Below are positions 18,067 to 26,655 of a DNA stretch of 64,000 nucleotides, piece after piece. The stretch is taken from assembly GCF_029626235.1 (NCBI RefSeq), contig NZ_JARUBO010000005.1, forward strand, positions 5,862,001 through 5,926,000, given 5' to 3'. The DNA is from Micromonospora sp. WMMD1120 (lineage in GTDB: Bacteria > Actinomycetota > Actinomycetes > Mycobacteriales > Micromonosporaceae). The notes beneath the pieces were generated by a model, which was not told where the DNA came from, ran no database searches, and was given only the letters and a program-made list of their open reading frames with translations. A program made the translations under genes and the position numbers. Position 1 is the stretch's first letter. Every line of letters begins with the position of its first letter.

Positions 18067-18834
18067 CTAGCCGGCGATCTCGTCGCGTACCCGTCGCTGG
18101 AAGGCGCGGGCCTCGGCCCCGCTCGGCGGTGGCCCGCCGTGCCGCGCGGCGACCGCCCGACGGACCACGTCGGTCCGCTCGCCCGCGTCGAGCAGCCGCT
18201 GGCCGGCCGCCACCTTCGCGAGCCACACGCCGTCGCGGTGCCGGACCAGGGACCGGCAGGCGCCGAGCACCGCGTCCTCGGCGCCGGGGGCGGGCTGGTC
18301 GCCCGGCGGGGTCGGCAGGGCCAGCCACCAGGTCAGCGCCTCGACGAGCAGCCGGCGCAGGTCGGCCGGGGCGAGGTCGGCGAAGACCTCCCCGGCCGGG
18401 GGGCCGAGCAGCGACAGCCCGCTCTGGTGCAGGATGCTGCGGTCCAGCCCGTACCAGAAGAGGCCGTCGGCGGCGGGTCGCCCGGCGGGGTCGAGGGTGC
18501 GCCGGAACGGCATCGCGGCCCCGGTGTTCAGCTCCACCTCGAAGCCGGGCTCCGGGGTGCCGGAGGCGGCGACGGCCCGGTCGTAGGCGACCAGCTCCAG
18601 GCCCCGCGCCGGGCAGGGCAGCGCCTCGTGTCGCAGCCGCGCCACCAGCGCCCTCTTGGTGTCCCCGGTGAGCGGCCCGGCGCTGACCAGTGCCACGTCC
18701 ACGTCGCTGCGGCCGGGCTGGTACGCGCCGAGCCCCACCGAGCCGGCCGCGTACGCGCCGACCAGGTCGTCGCCGAGCACGTCCCGGGCGGTGGTGACCA
18801 GGTCGTCGAGGTAACGCTGGAGATCACGATCCAC
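18067..18834 (-). CDS. aminoglycoside adenylyltransferase-like nucleotidyltransferase
   Basis: The 255-residue protein has the polymerase-beta-type nucleotidyltransferase motif AAGSVGLGAYQPGRSDVDVA near residue 30, then an AadA-like C-terminal helical domain. This is the ANT(3'')-like fold. Whether it confers resistance cannot be told from sequence; many chromosomal homologues are of unknown role. I use GTG at 18834 because conserved sequence begins there, though its ribosome-binding site is weak; an ATG at 18930 would add 32 residues of unlike composition. It is convergent with the GNAT gene. Confidence 0.7.
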   Translation of the reverse strand: MDRDLQRYLDDLVTTARDVLGDDLVGAYAAGSVGLGAYQPGRSDVDVALVSAGPLTGDTKRALVARLRHEALPCPARGLELVAYDRAVAASGTPEPGFEVELNTGAAMPFRRTLDPAGRPAADGLFWYGLDRSILHQSGLSLLGPPAGEVFADLAPADLRRLLVEALTWWLALPTPPGDQPAPGAEDAVLGACRSLVRHRDGVWLAKVAAGQRLLDAGERTDVVRRAVAARHGGPPPSGAEARAFQRRVRDEIAG

Positions 18835-18945
18835 AGGCCCATGGTGGCGTGCCGGCGGCGGCGCCCCGACGCGGGGTCGGCCCGGCCGGGCGGTGCAGCG
18901 TCGCCAACCGTGGACCGCCGCAGCCGGCATTCCACGCGTACCGCC

Positions 18946-18957
18946 GCGAACTTTCGC
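18946..18957. promoter_or_regulatory. possible sugar-responsive operator-like near-palindrome
   Basis: GCGAACTTTCGC is palindromic except at one pair and resembles the CGAAASTTTCG-type operator known upstream of actinomycete glycan-degrading genes. It stands 200 bases before the secreted sugar-dehydrogenase gene. A second GAAC-containing half follows in the next 25 bases (TTGAGAACTTTTGATGC). The match is short, so this is a suggestion only. Confidence 0.25.
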
Positions 18958-19155
18958 ACGTTCATTGAGAACTTTTGATGCATCGAGGCGAAGCCATGGA
19001 CAGCGGCATCGAAACGGCTTAATGTCTCGACCCATCCACCCGATGTTTCCGCAACGTCACTCGTCGGCGTCGAGGACGTTACGGGGCCGGGGCCGACGGC
19101 CCGCACCGCCTCACCGCGCCGGCCGTCGGACACTCCACTGCCTCCTGGAGGAACG

Positions 19156-21561
19156 ATGGGCACACGCCTGCAACGCCGACTCCGTCCACCCGCGCTGGGC
19201 GCGTTGGCGCTCGCCCTCACCGCCGGCCTCTGGGCCGCCCCGGCCGCCGCCGCCCCCGCCCAGGAACCGGGCGTCACGCTGCGCGTCTTCGACGTGCAGG
19301 TGCCGCTCTCCGAACTCTGCACGCTCAAGCCCGCGCAGACCCCGAACGTGGACCGGCTGATGTCCACCATCAACTGGACCTCGGCGGCCGACTTCGGCTT
19401 CGAGGACAACTTCGTCTCGCAGGTGCTCGGCAACATCACCACCACCCAGGCCGGCAGCTACACGTTCCGGCTCAGCAGCGACGACGGGTCGAAGCTGACG
19501 ATCGGCAACACCGTGGTGATCAACCACGACGGGCTGCACGGCGCGACCCCGCCCAAGGAGGGCACCGTCACGCTCACCGCCGGCCTGCACCCGCTGCGCA
19601 TCGACCACTTCGAGCGGGGCGGCGAGCAGCAGATCACCCTCGAATGGAAGACGCCCGGCTCGTCGTCCTTCGTTGTCGTCCCCAACTCCGCGCTGAGCAC
19701 CGACGCGGGCGTGGTCCGGGTGACCGCGCCGGGCCGCAAGGAGTGCGAGGGCGTCTCCGACACCCCCGGTGACGGCCTGCCGCTGAACGGTGTGCACCCC
19801 GGCTACACGCTGACCAACCTGCGGCCCAGCGGCTTCCAGCCGAAGGTCACCGGAATGGACTGGCTGGCCGACGGCCGGCTGGTCATCAGCACCTGGGGTG
19901 GCAGCGACCAGTCCGGCACCTCGCAGGACGGCGAGGTGTGGATCCTCGGCAACACCGGCGGCGCGACCAGCCCGGGGACCGTGACCACCAAGAAGATCGC
20001 CGGCGGTCTGAAGGAGCCGATGGGGCTCAAGGTCGTGGACGGGGTGGTCTACGTCTCGGAGAAGCAGCGGTTGACCCGACTGGTCAACACCGGCGGCGAC
20101 GAGGTGGCCGAGCGGCTGGAAACCGTCGCCACCTGGCCGTACGGCGGCAACTTCCACGAGTTCGCGTTCGGCCTGCTCTACGCCGACGGATTCTTCTACC
20201 TGAACCTGTCGGTGTCGATCAACTCCGGCGGCGCGACCACCAACCCGCAGCCCGCCACGAACCGGGGCACCACCCTCAAAATCAACAAGGACACCGGCGC
20301 GGTCACCTACGTCGCCGGTGGCCTGCGCACCCCGCACGGCATCGGCTGGGGCCCGGAGAACGGCATCTTCGTCACCGACAACCAGGGCGGCTGGCTGCCG
20401 TCGTCGAAGTTGCTGCACGTCAAGCAGGGCCGCTTCTTCAACCACTACACCAACCCGGCCGGCCCGTTCGACACCGCCCCGGTCACCCCGCCGGTGCTCT
20501 GGATGCCGCAGAACGAGATCGCCAACTCGCCCAGCACGCCGCTCTACCTGACCAGCGGCCGGTACGCCGGCCAGTTCGTCATCGGCGACGTGACCTACGG
20601 CGGCCTGCAACGGGCCTCGGTGGAGAAGGTCAACGGCGAGTACCAGGGCGCCCTGTTCCGGCTCACCCAGGGCCTGGAGGCGGGCGTCTCGGAGGTCAAC
20701 ATCGGCCCGGACGGCGCGATCTACGTCGGTGGGCTCGGCGCGGGCGGCAACTGGGGGCAGAGCGGCAAGCTGTCGTACGGCCTGCAGAAGCTGGCCCCGA
20801 ACAGCACCACCGCGTTCGAGATGCTCGCGATGCGGGCCACCACCACCGGCTTCGAGGTCGAGTACACCCAGCCCGTCTCGGCGGAGACCGCCGCCGAGCT
20901 GGCCGCGCGCTACAAGATCAAGCAGTGGCGGTACGTGGCCACCTCGGCCTACGGCGGGCCGAAGATCGACGAGGAGACCCTGACCGTCACCTCGGCCACC
21001 CTCTCCTCGGACGGCAAGAAGGTCACCCTCGTGGTGCCCGGTCGCAAGGCCGGCCGGGTGGTCCACCTGCGCTCGCCGCGCCCGTTCAGCTCCACCAGCG
21101 GCCAGTCGCTGTGGAGCACCGAGGCGTGGTACACGCTCAACTCGATCCCGGGCAGCCCTCCGCCCCCGGCCGGCGGCACCATCACCGGCGTCGGCGGCAA
21201 GTGCCTGGACGTCGACAACTCCGGCACCGCCGACGGTACGAAGATCCAGCTCTACACCTGCAACGGGACCGCCGCCCAGTTGTGGACCCGGGTCGGCGAC
21301 ACGTACCGGGTGCTGGGCAAGTGCCTGGACGTGGACAACGGCGGCACCGCCAACGGCACCAAGGTGCAGCTCTGGACGTGCAACGGCACCGGCGCGCAGG
21401 TCTGGCAGCCGCAGAGCGACGGCTCGATCCGTAACCCGCAGTCCGGCAAGATCCTGGAGGCCGCGGGTGGCGCCACCGCCAACGGCACCCAGATCCAACT
21501 CGGCACGTACTCGGGCGGCGCCCACCAGAAGTGGACGGTCAGCGCCGGTGTGACCGGCTGA
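19156..21561 (+). CDS. secreted PA14 / PQQ-type sugar dehydrogenase-like / ricin-B lectin protein
   Basis: The 801-residue protein has a Sec signal peptide (ALGALALALTAGLWAAPAAA), a PA14 carbohydrate-binding domain at about 40-180 (SSDDGSKLTIGNTVVINHDG), a six-bladed GSDH-type sugar dehydrogenase-like propeller at about 215-530 (GMDWLADGRLVISTW; GLRTPHGIGWGPENGIFVTD), a linker of unknown fold, and a ricin-B lectin at about 672-801 with three QxW-type repeats (AAQLW, GAQVW, HQKW). It is therefore an extracellular, carbohydrate-tethered oxidoreductase or binding protein; catalytic PQQ ligands were not checked. GGAGG just upstream sets ATG 19156. It is monocistronic; a shared hairpin follows. 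Confidence 0.82.
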   Translation: MGTRLQRRLRPPALGALALALTAGLWAAPAAAAPAQEPGVTLRVFDVQVPLSELCTLKPAQTPNVDRLMSTINWTSAADFGFEDNFVSQVLGNITTTQAGSYTFRLSSDDGSKLTIGNTVVINHDGLHGATPPKEGTVTLTAGLHPLRIDHFERGGEQQITLEWKTPGSSSFVVVPNSALSTDAGVVRVTAPGRKECEGVSDTPGDGLPLNGVHPGYTLTNLRPSGFQPKVTGMDWLADGRLVISTWGGSDQSGTSQDGEVWILGNTGGATSPGTVTTKKIAGGLKEPMGLKVVDGVVYVSEKQRLTRLVNTGGDEVAERLETVATWPYGGNFHEFAFGLLYADGFFYLNLSVSINSGGATTNPQPATNRGTTLKINKDTGAVTYVAGGLRTPHGIGWGPENGIFVTDNQGGWLPSSKLLHVKQGRFFNHYTNPAGPFDTAPVTPPVLWMPQNEIANSPSTPLYLTSGRYAGQFVIGDVTYGGLQRASVEKVNGEYQGALFRLTQGLEAGVSEVNIGPDGAIYVGGLGAGGNWGQSGKLSYGLQKLAPNSTTAFEMLAMRATTTGFEVEYTQPVSAETAAELAARYKIKQWRYVATSAYGGPKIDEETLTVTSATLSSDGKKVTLVVPGRKAGRVVHLRSPRPFSSTSGQSLWSTEAWYTLNSIPGSPPPPAGGTITGVGGKCLDVDNSGTADGTKIQLYTCNGTAAQLWTRVGDTYRVLGKCLDVDNGGTANGTKVQLWTCNGTGAQVWQPQSDGSIRNPQSGKILEAAGGATANGTQIQLGTYSGGAHQKWTVSAGVTG

Positions 21562-21572
21562 CGTCGACGTGC

Positions 21573-21608
21573 GGGGCGCGGTCCGACGATTCGGTCAGGC
21601 CGCGCCCC
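21573..21608. terminator. bidirectional hairpin overlapping the 3' end of the next gene
   Basis: GGGGCGCGG at 21573-21581 pairs with CCGCGCCCC at 21600-21608 (nine perfect pairs). It lies 11 bases after the sugar-dehydrogenase stop and includes the stop of the convergent minus-strand membrane gene, so one hairpin can end both transcripts. Confidence 0.6.
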
Positions 21609-21996
21609 GACCCGCCCGGCGCAGCTCGCCGGCGAGCACCGCGTAGAACGCCAGCGCCCCGGCGAGCACTCCGGTCACCGCGATGACGAACCCGCGATCG
21701 ACGCCGCTCGGCGCCGACGCGACACCGACCATCAGCGCGACGAGCGCGGCCAGCCCCATCAGCAGGCGCGCCGCGTCCTCCAGCCGGCGGGACCGGCGTC
21801 GGGCCGCGAGCAGGACCGCCGACGTGCCCAGCGCGCCTCCGACGCCGACGATCGCCCAGGTCAGCGCGAATCCGGGGCTCGGCCCGTCGAGGGTGGTCCC
21901 GCCGACGTACGCCAGCAGGCCGAACGCCACGACCAGCAGGCCGCCGCGCAGCAGGGTCCGCCGTCCGGACCCACCATCCGGGGTACGCGTCACCAC
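21595..21996 (-). CDS. small membrane protein, four predicted helices, function unknown
   Basis: The 133-residue protein has four hydrophobic spans, at about residues 15-33, 43-66, 76-93 and 101-122 (for example GLLVVAFGLLAYVG and FVIAVTGVLAGALAFYAVLA), with Arg-rich loops. No domain is recognised. It is a lone gene; the start at 21996 has no strong ribosome-binding site in view and could be leaderless or sit a little further downstream. Confidence 0.55.
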   Translation of the reverse strand: MVTRTPDGGSGRRTLLRGGLLVVAFGLLAYVGGTTLDGPSPGFALTWAIVGVGGALGTSAVLLAARRRSRRLEDAARLLMGLAALVALMVGVASAPSGVDRGFVIAVTGVLAGALAFYAVLAGELRRAGRGAA

Positions 21997-22107
21997 CGTG
22001 GCACCTCCACCGTCGGGCGGCCCTGCTCGCCGTGGCCGCTACCGCCAGTAGACCGACACTCGGGGGCGGCGCGCCAGCGACCGAACGGCCATCGACGGCG
22101 GCGCCGG

Positions 22108-22494
22108 TCAGGGGCCGTGCGGCAGCGGCTGCGCCAGCGCCCGCAGGTCCGCCGGGAGCTGGGCCAGCGCCTCCTCGAACTCCCGGTGCCCGACCACCCG
22201 GTGCAATGTCTGGAGCACCGCGCGAACGCCCCGCTCGGCGGCCGGACGGTCGACGTTGGCGCGGTCGGCCACCCGGCGCAGGAACTCGTCGTACCCGAAC
22301 GCCTCCGGCGGCTCGGCGGCCTTGGTGAGCAGCGGGCTCAGCTCCTCGGCCAGGTGGGGCGCCAGGGCGCTCGCCTCGCCGCCGCTGAGCCGTTCGGTGA
22401 GGGTCCGCAGGACCGCCTCGGCCAGCGGGCGTGCCTGCTCGGGCGGGATGCCCGCCCGTGCCGCAACCTTGTCGACGAACGCCAGCTCGGCCAT
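22108..22494 (-). CDS. DUF2267 domain protein
   Basis: The 128-residue all-helical protein (FVDKVAARAGIPPEQARPLA ... FGYDEFLRRVADRAN ... LQTLHRVVGHREFEEALAQL) matches the DUF2267 fold with its two similar helical halves. Function is unknown; the family is common near stress-related genes. ATG at 22494 follows AAGGGCGGGGGC. It is divergent from the SnoaL-like gene at 22651, so the 156-base gap holds promoters for both. Confidence 0.7.
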   Translation of the reverse strand: MAELAFVDKVAARAGIPPEQARPLAEAVLRTLTERLSGGEASALAPHLAEELSPLLTKAAEPPEAFGYDEFLRRVADRANVDRPAAERGVRAVLQTLHRVVGHREFEEALAQLPADLRALAQPLPHGP

Positions 22495-22650
22495 GCCCCC
22501 GCCCTTCGGTTTCGGAGACGCGTGGCTACCCGGGCCCACCGGCGGCAAACACCGGTGGGCGTTCTGCCTGTTGCGGCGCGCCGTTCCGCCCCCTTCTCGT
22601 ACGGTGGGGTCGGACCGGGAAGCCCTGCCCCGCGCCGCCGAAGGAGCACC

Positions 22651-22983
22651 ATGACGGTCGACCTGCCCGACGTGATCGACAGGTACTTCCGTGCCGTCAA
22701 CGACCGGGACCTGGACGCGTTCGTCGCCTGCTTCGCGGACACCGCGAGCGTGGCCGACGAGGACCGGCTGTACGACGGACGGGCCTCGATCCGGGCGTGG
22801 CGGCAGAAGACGCAGGAGTCGTACGCGTACAGCGCGGAGGCGGTGCAGGTCACCCCGCAGGCGGGCGACTCGTATCTGGTCCGCACCCGGGTGTCCGGCG
22901 ACTTCCCGGGCAGCCCGATCGAGCTGCGGTACCGGTTCACGCTGCGCGACGACCTGATCGGCGCCCTGGACATCCGTCAGTAG
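22651..22983 (+). CDS. SnoaL-like / NTF2-fold small protein
   Basis: The 110-residue protein has the NTF2-fold pattern: VIDRYFRAVNDRDLDAFVAC with a long first helix, then a central beta sheet (RYRFTLRDDLIGALDI). Such domains bind or transform small hydrophobic ligands; none can be named. AAGGAG eight bases upstream fixes the ATG. It is probably in one transcript with the SDR gene 33 bases downstream, which suggests a shared small-molecule substrate. Confidence 0.75.
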   Translation: MTVDLPDVIDRYFRAVNDRDLDAFVACFADTASVADEDRLYDGRASIRAWRQKTQESYAYSAEAVQVTPQAGDSYLVRTRVSGDFPGSPIELRYRFTLRDDLIGALDIRQ

Positions 22984-23016
22984 GGGCGACCGCCGCTACC
23001 ACCCGGGAGGGATCAC

Positions 23017-23853
23017 GTGCCGCGAGTCTGGCTCATCACCGGTTGTTCCCGCGGCCTCGGCCGTGCGCTCGCCGAGGCCGTGCTGGCCGACGGCGACCAG
23101 TTGGTCGCCACCGCCCGCGACCCGGCCCGGCTCGACGACCTGGTGGACAGGCACGGCGAGCAGGTCCGGACGATCGCCCTGGACGTCACCGACCCGGCCG
23201 CCGGTCGGGCGGCGGTGGACATCGCGGTGGACACGTTCGGCAGCCTGGACGTCCTGGTCAACAACGCCGGGTACGCCGACGTCGCCTCGATCGAGGACAT
23301 GCCCGAGGACGTCTTCCGCGCGCAGGTCGAGGCCAACTTCTTCGGGGTGGTCAACCTGTCCCGCGCCGCCCTGCCGGTCATGCGGGAGCAGGGGCGCGGG
23401 CACATCCTCCAGATCTCCAGCGTCGGCAGCCGGGTCGCCAGCGTCGGCCTGGGCGCGTACCAGGCGGCGAAGTGGGCGGTGAGCGGCTTCTCCGGGGTGC
23501 TCGCCCGGGAGGTGGCCGGGTTCGGCATCCGGATCACCAGCGTCGAGCCCGGCGGGCTGCGCACCGACTGGGCCGGCTCGTCGATGAGCATGTTGCCGAT
23601 CAGCGAGCCGTACCAGCCGGTCATCGATCCGGCCGTGCGACGCCTGCGCGAGACCAGCGGGAACCAGCCCGGCGATCCGGCCAGGGCCGCCCAGGCGATC
23701 ATCCGGATCACCCGGGTGGACGACCCGCCGCTGCGCCTGTTGCTCGGCGCCGACGCCGTGGCCGCCGCCTCGGCGGCCGCCGAGACCCTCGCCTCGTCCG
23801 ACGCGCGGTGGCGGGAGCTGAGCGAGTCCATCGTCTTCGACACGTCCTCCTGA
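23017..23853 (+). CDS. short-chain dehydrogenase/reductase
   Basis: The 278-residue classical SDR has TGCSRGLG for cofactor binding, NNAG, the catalytic Ser in ISSVGSR and the YxxxK pair in YQAAK. The TGxSRGxG form with Arg suggests NADP(H) preference. The GTG start follows GGGAGGGATCAC. It probably forms an operon with the SnoaL-like gene 33 bases upstream; substrate unknown. Confidence 0.85.
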   Translation: MPRVWLITGCSRGLGRALAEAVLADGDQLVATARDPARLDDLVDRHGEQVRTIALDVTDPAAGRAAVDIAVDTFGSLDVLVNNAGYADVASIEDMPEDVFRAQVEANFFGVVNLSRAALPVMREQGRGHILQISSVGSRVASVGLGAYQAAKWAVSGFSGVLAREVAGFGIRITSVEPGGLRTDWAGSSMSMLPISEPYQPVIDPAVRRLRETSGNQPGDPARAAQAIIRITRVDDPPLRLLLGADAVAAASAAAETLASSDARWRELSESIVFDTSS

Positions 23854-23971
23854 CCGGCGAGGCGCTGTCGGGCCGGCTCGCCGCCGATCGACCCCGAACG
23901 GACGAGACAGTCGAGGGGCCGGTGGGTGACATGATGGGGCGGCAACAGCGACGAGGAGGTTCCCCGGCCCA

Positions 23972-24394
23972 ATGGCGCACTTCGAGGGACGGGAGGCCGT
24001 GGTCGAGCAGAGTGCGCCCACTCGTGCGACGGACACCATGACGTACCGGGTGGCCACCGACGTGCGGGCGCTGCGCGCGTTCGTCAGCGCCGGGGCGCTG
24101 GAACGGGGCCTGTCGGCCGAACGGGTCGAGCTGCTGACGCTGGCGGTCAGCGAGCTGGCCACCAACACCCTGCAACACACCACCGGCGGCGGCCGGGTGC
24201 GGCTCTGGGCCGAGTCGGGGCAGCTCTACTGCGACGTCGTCGACCAGGGGCCGACGCGGTCGCTGGGCCGGAGCATGCCGTCCGCCGACGCGGTACGCGG
24301 CCGCGGGCTGGCGATCGTCGAGCAGATCTGTGACGACGTCGCCGTGCTGGCCAGCCCCGGCGAGACGGTCGTCCGGATCCGTCTGAGCCTGTGA
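23972..24394 (+). CDS. anti-sigma-factor-type HATPase (RsbW-like) protein
   Basis: The 140-residue protein is a stand-alone GHKL kinase domain: N-box ELATNTLQH, G1 VDQGP, and G2 RGRGLAIV. In actinobacteria such proteins bind an anti-anti-sigma partner or a sigma factor and act as regulators; no partner gene is adjacent here. A strong GAGGAGG lies 14 bases before the ATG, longer than usual. Confidence 0.75.
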   Translation: MAHFEGREAVVEQSAPTRATDTMTYRVATDVRALRAFVSAGALERGLSAERVELLTLAVSELATNTLQHTTGGGRVRLWAESGQLYCDVVDQGPTRSLGRSMPSADAVRGRGLAIVEQICDDVAVLASPGETVVRIRLSL

Positions 24395-24488
24395 CGCGGC
24401 GGCGATCCGCACCCGTGCGGAGCACGACGGCTGCCACAATGTCGACAGGCCGGCCCGCCGGGCGCGACCCGAGCGGGAGGACGGTGCG

Positions 24489-24866
24489 ATGCCGGACAGC
24501 GCACGCGAGGCGGAGCTGCTCGACGCCGAGCGCACCCTCCAGGCGGCACAGCGGGCCGGCGACGTCGACGCCCTCGACCAGTTGCTCGTCGACGAGCTGA
24601 TCGCCGTCGGTCCGGACGGCCGGACGTACACCAAGCAGGACGACCTGGCCGCGTACCGGGACGGCCGCTCGGTGGTGCGGGAGCTGGTCGAGGAGGAGCT
24701 GAGCCTGCTGGTCGCCGGGGAGGCCGGAGTGACCTTCTTCGTGGGCCGGGTGTCCGGCGTGTTCGAGGGCGCGCCGTTCACGGCGCGGCTGCGCTACACC
24801 CGCACCTGGGTGCACGACGACCCGCACGGCTGGCGGGTCCTGGCCGCGCACATCAGTCCGGTCTGA
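24489..24866 (+). CDS. NTF2-fold (DUF4440-type) small protein
   Basis: The 125-residue protein follows the NTF2-like pattern (AERTLQAAQRAGDVDALDQL, then RLRYTRTWVHDDPHGWRVLA). It is a second member of the fold in this stretch, after the gene at 22651, but the two are not closely similar. GGGAGG eight bases upstream sets the ATG. Function unknown. Confidence 0.75.
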   Translation: MPDSAREAELLDAERTLQAAQRAGDVDALDQLLVDELIAVGPDGRTYTKQDDLAAYRDGRSVVRELVEEELSLLVAGEAGVTFFVGRVSGVFEGAPFTARLRYTRTWVHDDPHGWRVLAAHISPV

Positions 24867-24887
24867 CCGCCACCCGCGCGGCCGGCG

Positions 24888-25370
24888 TCAGGCGGACACC
24901 CGTTCGACGCTGACCGCGAGCGGGCCGACCCGCAGGGTGCCGTCGGTGAGCGGCGTGCACCGGATGCCGCCGGTGGTCCGCAGCGCCTTCCAGGCTCCCG
25001 GGCCGACGGTGACGTCCATCCAGGCGCACGGTCGGGCCGCCCGGTTGACCCGCAGGCTGACCGGGCCGTCGCCGGAGTCCAGCACCAGCACCCTGCCGAT
25101 CAGCTCGTCCACGGCGATCCCCTTGGTGAGGATGTTGCGGCGGACCTCCGCCAGGCCGATGCCGGCCGGCAGCGACTCCTGGGCGATCACGGTGACGCTG
25201 GCGTCGCGGTGCGCCTGCTGGCCGAAGTACCGGTCGCCGACGATGCCGAGGCCCGCCCGGACGCGGACCACGTCGACCAGCTCACCCGGCGGAGCGGGCG
25301 CCGGACCGTCGGCGGGCCGGCCCAGGAAACGGTGTACGGGCGAGGCCAGCAGCTCGACGATCTCCGGCAT
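24888..25370 (-). CDS. MOSC domain protein
   Basis: The 160-residue protein has the MOSC pattern: GLGIVGDRYFGQQAHRDASV, the NIL segment and a conserved Cys in ARPCAWMD. MOSC domains bind sulfur or molybdopterin-linked sulfur carriers; without an N-terminal partner, the substrate is unknown. A canonical -10 (TACAAT) ends seven bases before the ATG, so the gene is probably leaderless. It is divergent from the trpB promoter. Confidence 0.8.
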   Translation of the reverse strand: MPEIVELLASPVHRFLGRPADGPAPAPPGELVDVVRVRAGLGIVGDRYFGQQAHRDASVTVIAQESLPAGIGLAEVRRNILTKGIAVDELIGRVLVLDSGDGPVSLRVNRAARPCAWMDVTVGPGAWKALRTTGGIRCTPLTDGTLRVGPLAVSVERVSA

Positions 25371-25377
25371 GGCAGGA

Positions 25378-25383
25378 ATTGTA
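25378..25383 (-). promoter_or_regulatory. leaderless -10 of the MOSC gene
   Basis: On the minus strand TACAAT is followed by seven bases and then ATG at 25370, with no ribosome-binding site between. This is the spacing of a leaderless actinobacterial transcript. Confidence 0.5.
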
Positions 25384-25437
25384 CGAAGTGGGTGGGTGCC
25401 GCGGAGCGGGAAGACGGACGACCCGGCGCGTCCGCTG

Positions 25438-25490
25438 TTGCCATGGCGCACCCCGCTGTTCTATAACAGTGGCATGAGTTCTATAACAGT
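25438..25490 (+). promoter_or_regulatory. trpBA-gntR promoter with duplicated operator
   Basis: TTGCCA at 25438-25443 and TATAAC at 25462-25467 are 18 bases apart; the -10 ends six bases before ATG 25474, so transcription should begin at the start codon. The 13-mer GTTCTATAACAGT occurs at 25458-25470, covering the -10, and again at 25478-25490, inside codons 2-6, exactly 20 bases apart (two helix turns). Each copy contains CTGTT/GTT...AACAG symmetry, which suits a dimeric GntR-family repressor such as the one encoded third in the operon. Confidence 0.6.
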
Positions 25491-26655
25491 ACGACCTGTG
25501 GACACTCCCGGACGGTTCGGCGGCTACGGCGGGCGGTACGTGCCGGAATCCCTGGTCCCCGCCTGCGAGGCGGTCGCCGGGGCCTTCGCCCAGGCGTGGG
25601 CCGATCCCGGGTTCCGCGCCGGCTTCGCCGCGCTGCTGTCGGCGCACGTGGGACGACCGACCCCGCTGACACCGGCCCGGCGACTCTCGGCCGAACTCGG
25701 CGTGACGGTGCTGCTCAAGCGGGAGGACCTGACCCACACCGGCTCACATAAGATCAACAATGTGCTCGGTCAGGCGTTGCTGGCCCGGCGGATGGGGCGT
25801 ACCCGCCTGATCGCCGAGACCGGAGCCGGCATGCACGGCGTCGCGACGGCGACGGCCGGCGCCCTGCTCGGGTTGCCGGTGACGGTGTTCATGGGCGAAC
25901 GCGACATGGAACGCCAGGCGCAGAACGTCTTCCGGATGCGGTTGCTGGGCGCCGAGATCGTCGCGGTGAGCACCGGCAGCCGCACCTTGAAGGACGCCAC
26001 CAGCGAGGCCCTGCGCCACTGGGTGACCGACGTCGACGAGGCGTACTACTGCGTGGGCTCGGTGATCGGCCCGCACCCCTATCCGACGATGGTCCGCGAG
26101 TTCCAGCGGGTCATCGGCGACGAGGCCCGGCGGCAGTGCGCCGCGGAACTGCCCGCCGCCGTCCCCGACCACGTGGTCGCCTGCGTCGGCGGCGGCAGCA
26201 ACGCGGCGGGCACCTTCGCCGGGTTCGTCGACACGCCCGCGCAGCTCGTCGGGGTGGAGGCCGAGGGCGGCTCCGGCGCCGCGAACGGGCAGCTCGGCGT
26301 GCTGCACGGCTTCCAGTCGCTGTTCCTGCAGGACGAGCACGGGCAGGTCAGGGAGGCGCACTCGATCGCGGCCGGGCTGGACTACCCCGGCGTCGGCCCC
26401 GAGCACGCGTACCTGCGCGACCTGGGGCGGGCCCGGTACGTCACCGTCTCCGACGGGGAGGCGATCGCGGCAGCGGTCCGGCTCGCGCGGACGGAGGGCG
26501 TGCTGCCCGCCATCGAGTCGGCCCACGCGCTCGCCTGGGTCGTCCGCGCCGCCGGCACGCCGGAGCTGCCCACCGATTCGACGGTGCTCGTCACCCTCTC
26601 CGGGCGCGGCGACAAGGACGTCACCACCCTGATCGCGGAGGCGGACCTCGGATGA
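25474..26655 (+). CDS. trpB: tryptophan synthase beta chain
   Basis: The 393-residue enzyme condenses indole with serine to form tryptophan using PLP. The PLP lysine is Lys93 in HTGSHKINN, the phosphate-binding loop is GGGSNAAG, and the sequence is of the TrpB1 type that partners TrpA. ATG 25474 is leaderless. It is first of trpB-trpA-gntR; the stop overlaps the trpA start. No other trp gene is nearby, so this is probably a separate or additional copy from the biosynthetic operon. Confidence 0.93.
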   Translation: MSSITVRPVDTPGRFGGYGGRYVPESLVPACEAVAGAFAQAWADPGFRAGFAALLSAHVGRPTPLTPARRLSAELGVTVLLKREDLTHTGSHKINNVLGQALLARRMGRTRLIAETGAGMHGVATATAGALLGLPVTVFMGERDMERQAQNVFRMRLLGAEIVAVSTGSRTLKDATSEALRHWVTDVDEAYYCVGSVIGPHPYPTMVREFQRVIGDEARRQCAAELPAAVPDHVVACVGGGSNAAGTFAGFVDTPAQLVGVEAEGGSGAANGQLGVLHGFQSLFLQDEHGQVREAHSIAAGLDYPGVGPEHAYLRDLGRARYVTVSDGEAIAAAVRLARTEGVLPAIESAHALAWVVRAAGTPELPTDSTVLVTLSGRGDKDVTTLIAEADLG

